Positions 1 to 6,715 of a stretch of 32,842 nucleotides of DNA are shown in pieces. The notes beneath the pieces were generated by a model that was not told where the DNA came from, made no database searches, and saw only the letters and a program-made list of their open reading frames with translations. The stretch is from Alphaproteobacteria bacterium (GTDB lineage: Bacteria; Pseudomonadota; Alphaproteobacteria; ATCC43930; CGMCC-115725), in NCBI GenBank assembly GCA_030042035.1, contig JASIAN010000255.1, forward strand, positions 1 to 32,842, given 5' to 3'. The position numbers and the translations under genes are program-made. Positions within the stretch are counted from its first letter, which is position 1, and each line of letters opens with the position of its first letter.

Positions 1-109
1 AATCGCCATCCTGCAGGCGCTCCTTGATATCGGCCGGCAGGTGGCCGCGGATAAAGGCGCGCACCTCGTCACGGAACGCCACTTCCTCCGGGCTGAAACG
101 CAGATCCAT
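1..109 (-). CDS. Acyl-CoA dehydrogenase, N-terminal fragment (runs off the left edge)
   Basis: Reading leftward from an ATG at 109-107, the 36 visible codons begin MDLRFSPEEVAFRDEVRAF. This is the typical first helix of the acyl-CoA dehydrogenase N-terminal domain, in which an MDLxFSPEExAFRDEVRxF start is common. A good ribosome site (GGAGG, 120-116) lies 6 bases before the ATG. Such flavoenzymes introduce the alpha,beta double bond into acyl-CoA esters using FAD. The catalytic glutamate and the rest of the protein lie outside the window. The gene is divergent from the ferritin-like gene at 524, so both may be driven from the 414-bp gap between them. The family call is fairly firm; the substrate cannot be told. 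Confidence 0.8.
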   Translation of the reverse strand, partial: MDLRFSPEEVAFRDEVRAFIRGHLPADIKERLQDGD

Positions 110-523
110 GTCGGGCCTCCAATTCGTGCTGACAAAGTTTTTAGCACGCGATCCCGCCCCCGCCCACAGCAAAACCCCGGCTCGCGCTGCCACGGCCCGG
201 CGGGGCCCTACCCTCTTCGCTCCGCCACCGCAACAACTTGAAGTTTCTTCGTCCGCCATTCGCCACGTCATAATAATACGGGCGAAAAACAGGCGGCTGC
301 CCGCTGCGGTTGAACGCCGCAATTCAGCAAGGGCATCGCCCGCAACCGCGTGCCGCCGCATCGCCGCGGTCCATTCGCGCCTGCGACAGATGGGGCGCGC
401 CGCTCGCCGTTCAAAGAACAAATTGGAAACATACGCACGGCCGGCTGCCGCCCGCCCGCCGTTTTTCGCTTGTGTCGCGAGGCGCCGCAGCGCGATGCTC
501 CGGCTCGGACATCCGGAGGGACA
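110..523. other. Divergent intergenic region
   Basis: This 414-bp gap separates the leftward acyl-CoA dehydrogenase gene from the rightward di-iron/ferredoxin cluster, so it should hold promoters for both. The open frames crossing it are arginine/alanine/proline-rich and have no ribosome site, so I do not call a gene. The only AT-rich stretch is about 231-290. It contains the small inverted repeat GAAGTTTCTTC (240-250) and the run CATAATAATACG (269-280). I could not find a convincing -35/-10 pair at normal spacing on either strand. Confidence 0.5.
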
Positions 524-1261
524 ATGGCGGCGCTACCGGGAAAAGCCCTCGCCCAGGAATTGATCGCGGAGAGCCGCGCCGAGGCGCGCACGACGCCGGT
601 CGAGGACATCATCGCAGCGGTCCGCGAGCGCGGCATCGACCGCGACACGGCCAATCGCCTCGTCGCCCGGCTATGGACCTTGGAACGAATGTTTTATTAC
701 ATCTACGGCGGCTGGGGCCAGGGTCTCGAAATGAACGATTTCCCGCCGTCGATGAAATATCTCTTTTCAAAACAAATCGTCGATGAATCAACCCACGAAA
801 TGTTGTATATGGACGCGCTGATCCGGCAGGGTTTGGCGCCGACGCAGAAGGAAATATTTCATCATCCGTACGGCTCGTTCTCGGTCGACTCGGCGCTCGC
901 CTATTATGTCTTTTCGCTACGCAACCTCGCGACGTACCCGCACCCGGTGCGCATCGCCGCCCTCAACCTCGGGCCGAAAATTGTCGAATGGGCGTGGATG
1001 GAAGCGTTGGCGGAGGCGATCGCCGATCCGGCGCTCAAAGAAACCTTCGCCGGTCAGCAGGTCGAAAACCAGAGCCACATCAACATGGGCCGGCGCATCG
1101 TCGAAGAATTCGTCGACAAGCCGATCGACAGGGAATTGTGCCGCTGGGGCTGCCGCATCGCGCGCCGCGACTATCGCCGCTTTCTGCACGAACTCGGCGA
1201 TTTCGTATTGCAGCGCGAGACACCGCCGCCACCCGTCGAGCGGGTGCGGGTGACCGACTGA
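524..1261 (+). CDS. Ferritin-like di-iron protein A (PaaA/PaaC-like fold, function unknown)
   Basis: A 245-residue, mostly helical, soluble protein. The ATG at 524 is chosen because GGAGGG (515-520) precedes it; the frame stays open upstream to 350 but there looks non-coding. It carries a ferritin-like metal-ligand pattern: E54, then E88-S-T-H91 about 34 residues later, E155, and a second pair that is degenerate here (E181-N182-x-x-H185, where an ExxH is expected). This spacing matches helical-bundle carboxylate di-iron proteins such as phenylacetyl-CoA oxygenase subunits and ribonucleotide reductase R2. Family membership is my inference from these residues, not a database match. A ferredoxin gene follows 11 bp after the stop and is a plausible electron donor. 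A second, better-conserved protein of the same type lies at 3045. It could be a catalytic or a structural subunit. Confidence 0.6.
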   Translation: MAALPGKALAQELIAESRAEARTTPVEDIIAAVRERGIDRDTANRLVARLWTLERMFYYIYGGWGQGLEMNDFPPSMKYLFSKQIVDESTHEMLYMDALIRQGLAPTQKEIFHHPYGSFSVDSALAYYVFSLRNLATYPHPVRIAALNLGPKIVEWAWMEALAEAIADPALKETFAGQQVENQSHINMGRRIVEEFVDKPIDRELCRWGCRIARRDYRRFLHELGDFVLQRETPPPPVERVRVTD

Positions 1262-1272
1262 CGGAGGACGCC

Positions 1273-1524
1273 ATGTCGCTGAAGGTCGATCACGCACGCT
1301 GCACCCAGTGCCGCATGTGCTACATCGTGTGCCGCGAACTCGACATCAACGCGGTCTATGTCGCATTGGACCCGTTGCACCGCATCGAAATCGACTTGAA
1401 CGCCTGCACCTATCCCGGCTGCACCGCATGCCTGATGTATTGCCCGGCGGAAGGCTCGATCGTCGAAGCGGCGACCGGCCGCTCGGTCGTGCCGCCGCCG
1501 CCGGACGCCTGGCAGGCGGGCTAA
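1273..1524 (+). CDS. 4Fe-4S dicluster-type ferredoxin A with unusual cysteine spacing
   Basis: An 83-residue protein; its ATG follows GGAGG (1263-1267). It has two cysteine groups. The first is C10-x2-C13-x2-C16-x3-C20, but arginine follows C20 where ferredoxins usually have proline. The second is C45-x4-C50-x2-C53-x3-C57-Pro, with four rather than two residues between the first two cysteines. Eight cysteines in total fit two iron-sulfur clusters, but the altered spacing suggests an unusual geometry or potential for the second cluster. Expected role: cytoplasmic one-electron carrier. It begins 11 bp after the ferritin-like gene, so the two are almost certainly co-transcribed and may work as reductase-side partner and di-iron enzyme. 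Confidence 0.8.
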   Translation: MSLKVDHARCTQCRMCYIVCRELDINAVYVALDPLHRIEIDLNACTYPGCTACLMYCPAEGSIVEAATGRSVVPPPPDAWQAG

Positions 1525-1686
1525 CCCTTCCGACACAATCACTATTGGGGCCGCCATGGAGGAGCGGACCCAGCATAGGCAAGCGTCGATCTTGATAATC
1601 ACCGAATGTCGATGCCGGCCCGCCGCTCGCGCGGTTCGGCGCTACGACACTGAATGAACAGCTGGTCTTCAACCTAGGAGGCACCG

Positions 1687-2922
1687 ATGAAGCATTTGAC
1701 TCGGCGTACGATTCTTGCTGCCGCCCCGGCCGCTCTGGCGTTCGGCGGCCCGCTCCTCGCACCCCTGCCGGCCCGCGCCAAGCAGTACGGCCCCGGCGTC
1801 ACCGACACCGAAATCAAGATCGGCAATACCGCCCCCTACAGCGGCCCGTTGTCGGTTGCCGAAGCGATCCCCTTAACGATGGGCGCCTATTTCAAAATGA
1901 TCAACGACACGGGGGGCATCAACGGCCGCAAGATCAATTTCATGTCCTATGACGATGGCTATTCGCCGCCGAAGACGGTCGAAATGACCCGCAAGCTGGT
2001 CGAAGACGACAAGGTTCTCTTCGTCGCCGGTTCGGTCGGGACGCCGACCAACAGCGCGGTGTGGCATTACATGAACGAGAAAAAGGTGCCGCAGTTGTTT
2101 GTCAACACCGGCGCCACAAAGTGGAACGATCCGCAGGGCCACCCGTGGACAATGGGCTTCTTCGTAAGCTACCGGGCCGAGGGGCGCATCTATGCCGGCT
2201 ACATCCTGAAGCATAAGCCCGACGCCAAGATCGGCGTGCTCTACCAGAACGACGATTACGGCAAGGACTATCTGAGTGGGCTGCACGACGGATTGGGCGC
2301 CAAGGCCGCCTCGCTGATCAAGCTTGAGACCTCGTACGAAACCACCGACCCGACCGTCGATTCGCAGATCGTCGCGCTGAAGGCGGCGGGCTGCGACGTT
2401 CTTTTTACGATCTGCATTCCGAAATTCGAGGCGCAGGCGATCAGAAAGGTGTCCGAGATCGAGTGGAAGCCGCTGTTCATCACGAATGGCATCGCCGCCT
2501 CGGTCGGCGCCGCCTTCAAGCCGGCGGGCCTCGAAAATTGCCAAGGCATCATCGCCTCCAACTCCTTCAAGGACCCGACCGATCCGGTGTGGAAGAACGA
2601 CGCCGGCTTCAAAACGTGGCTCGCGCTCATGAACAAGTACCGCCCCGGCGCCGATCTGAGCGACAACGGCAACGTCTATGGCCACTCGGTCGCCGTGACG
2701 ACCGCGCAGGTGCTGAAGCAATGCGGCAACAACCTGACGCGCGAGAACGTCATGAAGGAAGCGGCAAACCTGCACAATTTCGAATTGCCGATGCTGCAAC
2801 CCGGCATCACGTGCAACACCAGCCCCACCGACTTCGACCCGATCAACCAGGTTCGCATGGAGCGGTTCGATGGCCATGTCTTCCGCTCGTTCGGCCCGGT
2901 CCTCAGGGGTGCGATGGGCTGA
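1687..2922 (+). CDS. ABC transporter periplasmic binding protein, branched-chain amino acid (LivK) type
   Basis: A 411-residue secreted protein. The ribosome site AGGAGG (1676-1681) is 5 bases before the ATG. The N-terminus has twin arginines (R6-R7, TRRTIL) followed by a hydrophobic stretch and a PARA site with likely cleavage after A31, so it may leave by the Tat route. The mature part starts with the motif VTDTEIKIGNTAPYSGP, typical of type-1 periplasmic binding proteins that feed Liv-type ABC importers. Related proteins bind amino acids, amides, urea or aromatic acids; the ligand here is unknown. No permease or ATPase gene is in the window. Its place between the two di-iron/ferredoxin pairs suggests it captures the compound that the cluster degrades. 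Confidence 0.88.
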   Translation: MKHLTRRTILAAAPAALAFGGPLLAPLPARAKQYGPGVTDTEIKIGNTAPYSGPLSVAEAIPLTMGAYFKMINDTGGINGRKINFMSYDDGYSPPKTVEMTRKLVEDDKVLFVAGSVGTPTNSAVWHYMNEKKVPQLFVNTGATKWNDPQGHPWTMGFFVSYRAEGRIYAGYILKHKPDAKIGVLYQNDDYGKDYLSGLHDGLGAKAASLIKLETSYETTDPTVDSQIVALKAAGCDVLFTICIPKFEAQAIRKVSEIEWKPLFITNGIAASVGAAFKPAGLENCQGIIASNSFKDPTDPVWKNDAGFKTWLALMNKYRPGADLSDNGNVYGHSVAVTTAQVLKQCGNNLTRENVMKEAANLHNFELPMLQPGITCNTSPTDFDPINQVRMERFDGHVFRSFGPVLRGAMG

Positions 2923-2930
2923 ACCGCATG

Positions 2931-2960
2931 GCGGTCGCGTGGCCGGCGCCGCGCGACCGC
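2931..2960 (+). terminator. Possible hairpin after the binding-protein gene
   Basis: An inverted repeat with 9-bp perfect arms, GCGGTCGCG (2931-2939) and CGCGACCGC (2952-2960), and a 12-base GC-rich loop starts 8 bp after the stop codon. There is no T-run behind it, so it may be an intrinsic terminator of the GC-rich type or only an mRNA-stabilising stem. Confidence 0.35.
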
Positions 2961-3044
2961 CGACTCGCTTCTTGCCGCAATCGTGTATAGTCGGTGCGAC
3001 CGCCGGCGGCGTCGCGCCGACAAATCGCGGTGAGGAGGAACGCC

Positions 3045-3791
3045 ATGAACCCGATCCTCGAAGAATTCTGCGACAAATGGGTGTGGCCGACGATGCCTGG
3101 CGCGCCGGGCGCCGAGTTCCGCCTCAAATTGACCCGCGACAAGTGCCTGCAGGGGTGGGACGCGCTGCTCACCCGCACGATCCGCGACATCGAGGAGGAA
3201 TTGCAGAACAACGACGAGGAATGGAAAAAACAGCATGCGCTGCGCGGCTATGCCGCCGAGGGCGTGCACATGTCGATCAAGCAAATGTCGGCGCAATTGC
3301 TGTCGGTCGATATCGGCGAGCAGGAGAACTACATCGACCTGCAGCGCATGCGGGCCCGCCAGATCTGGGACGAGTGCAAGCATTCGAAACTGCATGCCGA
3401 TGTCCTGCTCGGCAAGGGCTGGGTCAAGGACGAGCGCGAATTGATGCAGATCACCGAAGCCAACATTCAGCCGCTGCCCGCCTATTTCGGGCTGTCGATG
3501 ATGTTCCCGCACATCCATCCCTTGGCGCGCGCCGCGCAGAATTATTACACCGAGGCCAATGCCTGCCTCGGCATTATGGCTTACATAAAATTGTGCGGCG
3601 ACGATCCCCTCGTCGTGCACGAACACCTGTCGCAGCGGGACGAAGAGCTGATGCATTTCATGGAGGGCAAGTACCAGCTCGATTTCTACTGTACGACCCC
3701 CGAGGCACAGCACCATGTCGAGGAGGCGCTGGGCTACCTCTTGCACCAGCTCGGCGGCTTTGGCCGCTCGCCGCAGCCCGGCGGAAGATGA
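3045..3791 (+). CDS. Ferritin-like di-iron protein B (complete metal-ligand set)
   Basis: A 248-residue soluble helical protein. The ATG at 3045 is preceded by GAGGAGG (3032-3038); the in-frame extension to 2994 lacks a ribosome site. All six ligands of a carboxylate-bridged di-iron site can be seen at canonical spacing: E72, E110-C-K-H113, E170, E201-L-M-H204. E72 also starts an ExxH of its own (E72-G-V-H75). Proteins with this arrangement include oxygenases of the PaaA/R2/aldehyde-deformylating type and ferritin-like oxidases. The subgroup is unknown. It is distantly like the protein at 524, and the two may form a heteromer or act in sequence. A ferredoxin gene follows after a palindromic repeat. 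The di-iron assignment is fairly strong; oxygenase activity is an inference. Confidence 0.68.
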   Translation: MNPILEEFCDKWVWPTMPGAPGAEFRLKLTRDKCLQGWDALLTRTIRDIEEELQNNDEEWKKQHALRGYAAEGVHMSIKQMSAQLLSVDIGEQENYIDLQRMRARQIWDECKHSKLHADVLLGKGWVKDERELMQITEANIQPLPAYFGLSMMFPHIHPLARAAQNYYTEANACLGIMAYIKLCGDDPLVVHEHLSQRDEELMHFMEGKYQLDFYCTTPEAQHHVEEALGYLLHQLGGFGRSPQPGGR

Positions 3792-3810
3792 CCCGCGGTC
3801 GAGCCAAGTC

Positions 3811-3890
3811 GTCATTGCGAGCGGCGCGCAGCAATCCCGCGAAGGCGAGGAACGCCGGGATTGCTTCGTCGCTGCGCTCCTCGCAATGAC
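3811..3890. repeat. Palindromic intergenic repeat, family A, copy 1
   Basis: An 80-bp imperfect inverted repeat. It opens with GTCATTGCGAGCGGCGCG and closes with GCGCTCCTCGCAATGAC, with inner arms AGCAATCCC and GGGATTGCT. Closely related copies are at 15330-15408 and 23212-23284. It is a non-coding element of the REP/MITE-like class that I know from alphaproteobacterial genomes. Here it starts 20 bp after one stop codon and ends 21 bp before the next ATG, so it is probably transcribed as a hairpin between the di-iron and ferredoxin genes. Confidence 0.85.
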
Positions 3891-3911
3891 CCGTTTTGGA
3901 TCTCTAATCTC

Positions 3912-4124
3912 ATGAAAGTTCAGATCGACTACGTCTTCTGCAATTCCTGCGGGCTGTGCCGCGAGGTCTGCCCGGAATCGGCGATCCGCCCGAAGCTCCT
4001 CGAGCCGCGGCATCTCTACGAAATCATCCCGGAGAAATGCACCGGCTGCGGCGAATGCCTCGACTACTGCCCGGCGCCCGGGGCGCTGGTGCAATACGCC
4101 GAGGCGGCACCGGCGGTGGTCTGA
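3912..4124 (+). CDS. 2[4Fe-4S] ferredoxin B
   Basis: A 70-residue protein with two textbook iron-sulfur motifs: C10-x2-C13-x2-C16-x3-C20-Pro and C43-x2-C46-x2-C49-x3-C53-Pro. It should be a cytoplasmic low-potential electron carrier. The ATG at 3912 fits the usual ferredoxin N-terminus (MKVQIDYVFC), but there is no clear ribosome site before it; the bases just upstream are AT-rich and follow a repeat hairpin. It sits downstream of the second ferritin-like gene just as ferredoxin A sits downstream of the first. The next gene starts 3 bp after its stop. Confidence 0.88.
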   Translation: MKVQIDYVFCNSCGLCREVCPESAIRPKLLEPRHLYEIIPEKCTGCGECLDYCPAPGALVQYAEAAPAVV

Positions 4125-4127
4125 GCG

Positions 4128-4376
4128 ATGGGCGAAGATCGGGCGCCGCCGGTTGTCATCTTTCGCGTGCGGTCCGGCAAAGACCAGTTCGCCTGCAAGG
4201 GCCATCTCGAATGGGACGGCGGCATCGTCTATGCCGTCGTCGACGAAATCCCCGACGACTGCCCGTTCTTCCCGCCGGACCGCGTCCGCCTCGAAGAAGG
4301 CGATCTCGAACTGAAGCCCGGCGAAGAGGGCATCCCCGATTGGTATGAATACCACGGGTTCGTCTACATTTATTGA
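4128..4376 (+). CDS. Small acidic protein of unknown function, cluster-linked
   Basis: I do not recognise this 82-residue protein. It starts 3 bp after the ferredoxin B stop codon and is probably translationally coupled to it. It has no signal peptide or membrane segment and is rich in Asp, Glu, Gly and aromatic residues. It contains two cysteines, in FACKG and DDCPF, and ends in the aromatic-rich motif WYEYHGFVYIY. The pattern suggests a small beta-rich domain, possibly a subunit or assembly factor of the neighbouring di-iron/ferredoxin system. Tight coupling and normal composition make it likely to be a real gene. Confidence 0.6.
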   Translation: MGEDRAPPVVIFRVRSGKDQFACKGHLEWDGGIVYAVVDEIPDDCPFFPPDRVRLEEGDLELKPGEEGIPDWYEYHGFVYIY

Positions 4377-4390
4377 GCGCCGGAGACCGC

Positions 4391-4463
4391 AGGGTGGGTT
4401 GAGCGAAGCGAAACCCACTGAGGGCGGGCAAATGACGGGTTTCGCTTGCGCTCAACCCATCCT
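4391..4463. repeat. Palindromic intergenic repeat, family B
   Basis: Imperfect inverted repeat with arms of about 26 bp at 4391-4416 (AGGGTGGGTTGAGCGAAGCG then AAACCC) and 4437-4463 (its near-complement), and a 20-base loop. GGGTGGGTTxxGCGxAGCGxAACCCAC elements are scattered in many proteobacterial genomes. It occupies most of the gap between the 82-residue protein and the amidohydrolase and could form a strong RNA hairpin or act as a terminator. Confidence 0.8.
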
Positions 4464-4497
4464 ACGATAACGCCAGCGAGCCAAGGGAGATCGGCAA

Positions 4498-5673
4498 ATG
4501 GCGAGGCAATACAATCTGATGTCGGCGGACGGACACCTCGAAGTGCCGCCCGAGCGGTGGACCCACCGGGTGCCGCAGAAATACCGCGACCGGGCGCCGC
4601 ACACGATCCATCTGCCGGACGGCGGCGATGCGCTGATGATCGAGGGCCAGCCGCTCCTCGAAGCCAATTTTCTCGACCTGCGCGCCGGCCGCGCCGAAGG
4701 CACGTGGTCGCCGTTCGGCCTCAAGGTCGCCGATGCCGCCGGCACTGGCAGCCCGGAGCAGCGCGTCCGCGAGCAGGACCAGGACGGCATGGACGGCGAA
4801 GTGTTGTTCGCGGCGATGGTCGCGGGGCCGGTGTTCTGGCGCAACATTCAGCACGATGAGCCCTACAAGGCCGTCATTCGCGCCTACAACGACTGGCTCG
4901 GCGAGGAATACTGCGCGGTGGCGCCCGACCGCCTCATTGGCATGGGCGTCATCCCGATCACCAATGTCGACGATGCGATCGCCGAGATGCAGCATTGCAA
5001 AAAGCTCGGCCTCAAGGGCGTGCTACTCGGCGCGCTGCCGAATGCCAAGGGCTACCCGACGCCGGAGGACGACCGCTTCTGGGCCGCCGCACTCGATCTC
5101 GACATGCCGGTCACGGCGCATGTCCAGCTCTACCGCACCGGCCCCCGCGCCAATCAACCAACGATGAAATACCCGAAGGAGGACCCGGCGGTCATGGCCC
5201 GGCTGCGCCGCCCATTCCTCGAATGGATGGTCAATTTCGGGCTGCCGCCGTCGATCAGCATCGCGCAGCTCGTGCTGTCGGGCGTTTTCGAGCGCTTCCC
5301 GAAATTGAAGGTGTTCTTTGCCGAAACCCGGCTCGGCTGGGTGCCGTTCTGGCTCGAACACATGGACCTGTGGTACAAGCGCCACCTCGGCTGGGCGGAA
5401 GAAATCCTCGGCTTCAAGCCGCTCAAAGAACTGCCGGCCACCTACGTGCGCGAAAACATCTATTTCACCGTGCAATACGAGCGCGTCGCGATCGAGATGC
5501 GCCATCATGTCGGCGTCGATCACATCATGTTCGCGACCGATTTCCCGCATATCGAGAACGAATGGCCGAACTCGCGGCCGATCATCGACGAGATTTACGC
5601 CGACGTGCCGCCGGCCGAAAGGCACAAGATCTGGGCCGGCAACTGCGTCAAATTCTTCAAGCTCGACGCGTAA
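4498..5673 (+). CDS. Amidohydrolase-2 family metal-dependent hydrolase/decarboxylase (ACMSD-like)
   Basis: A 391-residue cytoplasmic protein with ribosome site GGGAGA just before the ATG. The N-terminal metal motif is SADGHLEVP (D11-x-H13, a variant of the usual HxH), a further likely ligand is H208 (VTAHVQ), and the C-terminal catalytic aspartate is D348 in FATDFPH. This is the layout of the amidohydrolase_2/ACMSD group, TIM-barrel enzymes that perform non-oxidative decarboxylation or hydrolysis of aromatic acids and ring-cleavage products. Following the putative di-iron oxygenases, it could process an oxygenated or ring-opened intermediate. The substrate is unknown. The length is normal for the group. 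Confidence 0.85.
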   Translation: MARQYNLMSADGHLEVPPERWTHRVPQKYRDRAPHTIHLPDGGDALMIEGQPLLEANFLDLRAGRAEGTWSPFGLKVADAAGTGSPEQRVREQDQDGMDGEVLFAAMVAGPVFWRNIQHDEPYKAVIRAYNDWLGEEYCAVAPDRLIGMGVIPITNVDDAIAEMQHCKKLGLKGVLLGALPNAKGYPTPEDDRFWAAALDLDMPVTAHVQLYRTGPRANQPTMKYPKEDPAVMARLRRPFLEWMVNFGLPPSISIAQLVLSGVFERFPKLKVFFAETRLGWVPFWLEHMDLWYKRHLGWAEEILGFKPLKELPATYVRENIYFTVQYERVAIEMRHHVGVDHIMFATDFPHIENEWPNSRPIIDEIYADVPPAERHKIWAGNCVKFFKLDA

Positions 5674-5684
5674 CGACACCTCAT

Positions 5685-5757
5685 CGTCATGGCCCCTTGT
5701 TCCGGCCATCCACGAACAGAACGGCATGGATGCCCGGCTCAAGGGCCGGGCATGACG
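5685..5757. repeat. Palindromic intergenic repeat, family C
   Basis: A 73-bp imperfect inverted repeat running from CGTCATGGCCCCTTGTTCC to AAGGGCCGGGCATGACG, with inner arms GGCCATCCACG and CGGCATGGATGCC. Such CGTCATGGCCGGGC...GCCCGGGCATGACG elements are frequent between genes in Bradyrhizobium-like genomes. It fills the gap between the amidohydrolase and NHL genes and stops just before the latter's ribosome site. Confidence 0.8.
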
Positions 5758-5777
5758 CGGATCTAGGAGGGAACGTC

Positions 5778-6701
5778 ATGTTGGGACCGGTCGTCGGCAG
5801 TGGCAAATACACCTATCGGGTACGCGAGGATTGGCAGCAGCCACCGGACTGGCTTGACGTGAAGGCGTGCGCCGTATCGGTCGATTCCGCGGACCGCGTC
5901 TATTGCTTCAACCGCAACGACGCGCACCCCATTGTCATCTTCGACCGCGACGGCAACTTCCTGTCGTCGTGGGGCGCCGGGCTGTTCCGCTTTCCGCACG
6001 CGATCCGCATCGTGCGGGAGGATGGCCGCGACGTCGTGTGGCTGTGCGACGAGCACCACAACCAATTCTACAAATTCACGACCGATGGCCGGCTGTTGCA
6101 GACGATCGGCACGCAGGGCGAGCGCTCCGATACCGGCGTGCCGGCGGAAGACTGGTCGTCGCAGGCGTGGCGCAAGGTGACGCACGGCGGCGGCCCATTC
6201 AACCTGCCGACCGACATCTGCTTCGCGCCGGACGGCTCGATGTTCATGTCCGACGGTTACGGCAACGCCCGCATCCACAAATTTTCGCGCGATGCGCAAT
6301 ACCTGTCTTCCTGGGGTGAGCCTGGCACCGCGCCGGGCCAGTTCAACCTACCGCACGGCGTGTGGATCGATCGCCGCGGCCGCCTCCTCGTCGCCGACCG
6401 CGAAAACGACCGCGTGCAGGTGTTCGACCAGCAGGGGAAGCTATTGCAGGTGTGGCCGACCGAACTGATCGGACCGGCGTTCTTTTATGTCGATGCCGAC
6501 GATATCGTGTACATCCCCGAACACAACGGCGGCATGATTTCGATCCTGACGCTCGATGGCGAGCGGCTGGCGCGCTGGGGCGGCCCGATCCATCGCTCGT
6601 GCCACGGCATATGGGTCGATTCTCGCGGCGATCTTTACGTCGTGCAGCCCGGCGAGTGGCAGCCGCGCGCCCGCCGCGTCGTCAAATACGAGCGGATGTA
6701 A
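5778..6701 (+). CDS. NHL-repeat beta-propeller protein (peptidyl-hydroxyglycine lyase-like)
   Basis: A 307-residue protein; the ATG at 5778 follows AGGAGGG (5766-5771). It is built of repeated NHL-type blades, for example FNLPTDICFAPDGSMFMSD, FNLPHGVWIDRRGRLLVAD with DRVQVFD, and CHGIWVDSRGDLYVVQ. Such six-bladed propellers occur in peptidyl-alpha-hydroxyglycine amidating lyase-like proteins, SMP-30-like lactonases and scaffold proteins. No signal peptide is evident, so it probably acts in the cytoplasm. Its gene ends 14 bp before the monooxygenase gene and belongs to the same transcript. A hydrolase or lyase acting on a pathway intermediate is possible, but no catalytic residues can be assigned. 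Confidence 0.8.
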   Translation: MLGPVVGSGKYTYRVREDWQQPPDWLDVKACAVSVDSADRVYCFNRNDAHPIVIFDRDGNFLSSWGAGLFRFPHAIRIVREDGRDVVWLCDEHHNQFYKFTTDGRLLQTIGTQGERSDTGVPAEDWSSQAWRKVTHGGGPFNLPTDICFAPDGSMFMSDGYGNARIHKFSRDAQYLSSWGEPGTAPGQFNLPHGVWIDRRGRLLVADRENDRVQVFDQQGKLLQVWPTELIGPAFFYVDADDIVYIPEHNGGMISILTLDGERLARWGGPIHRSCHGIWVDSRGDLYVVQPGEWQPRARRVVKYERM

Positions 6702-6715
6702 AGGCCAACTCAACA

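Noticed and set aside
24-563. Long frame of 179 codons through the left intergenic region
   Set aside because: Composition is Arg/Ala/Pro-rich as expected for chance frames in GC-rich DNA, there is no ribosome site, and it overlaps the real 524 start and the acyl-CoA dehydrogenase start.
2963-2991. Promoter before the second ferritin-like gene (TATAGT at 2986)
   Set aside because: The -10-like hexamer has no recognisable -35 at 16-18 bp spacing.
2676-4418. 580-codon minus-strand frame
   Set aside because: It is antisense to the binding protein, the second ferritin-like gene and the ferredoxin, all of which have clear family motifs and ribosome sites on the plus strand.
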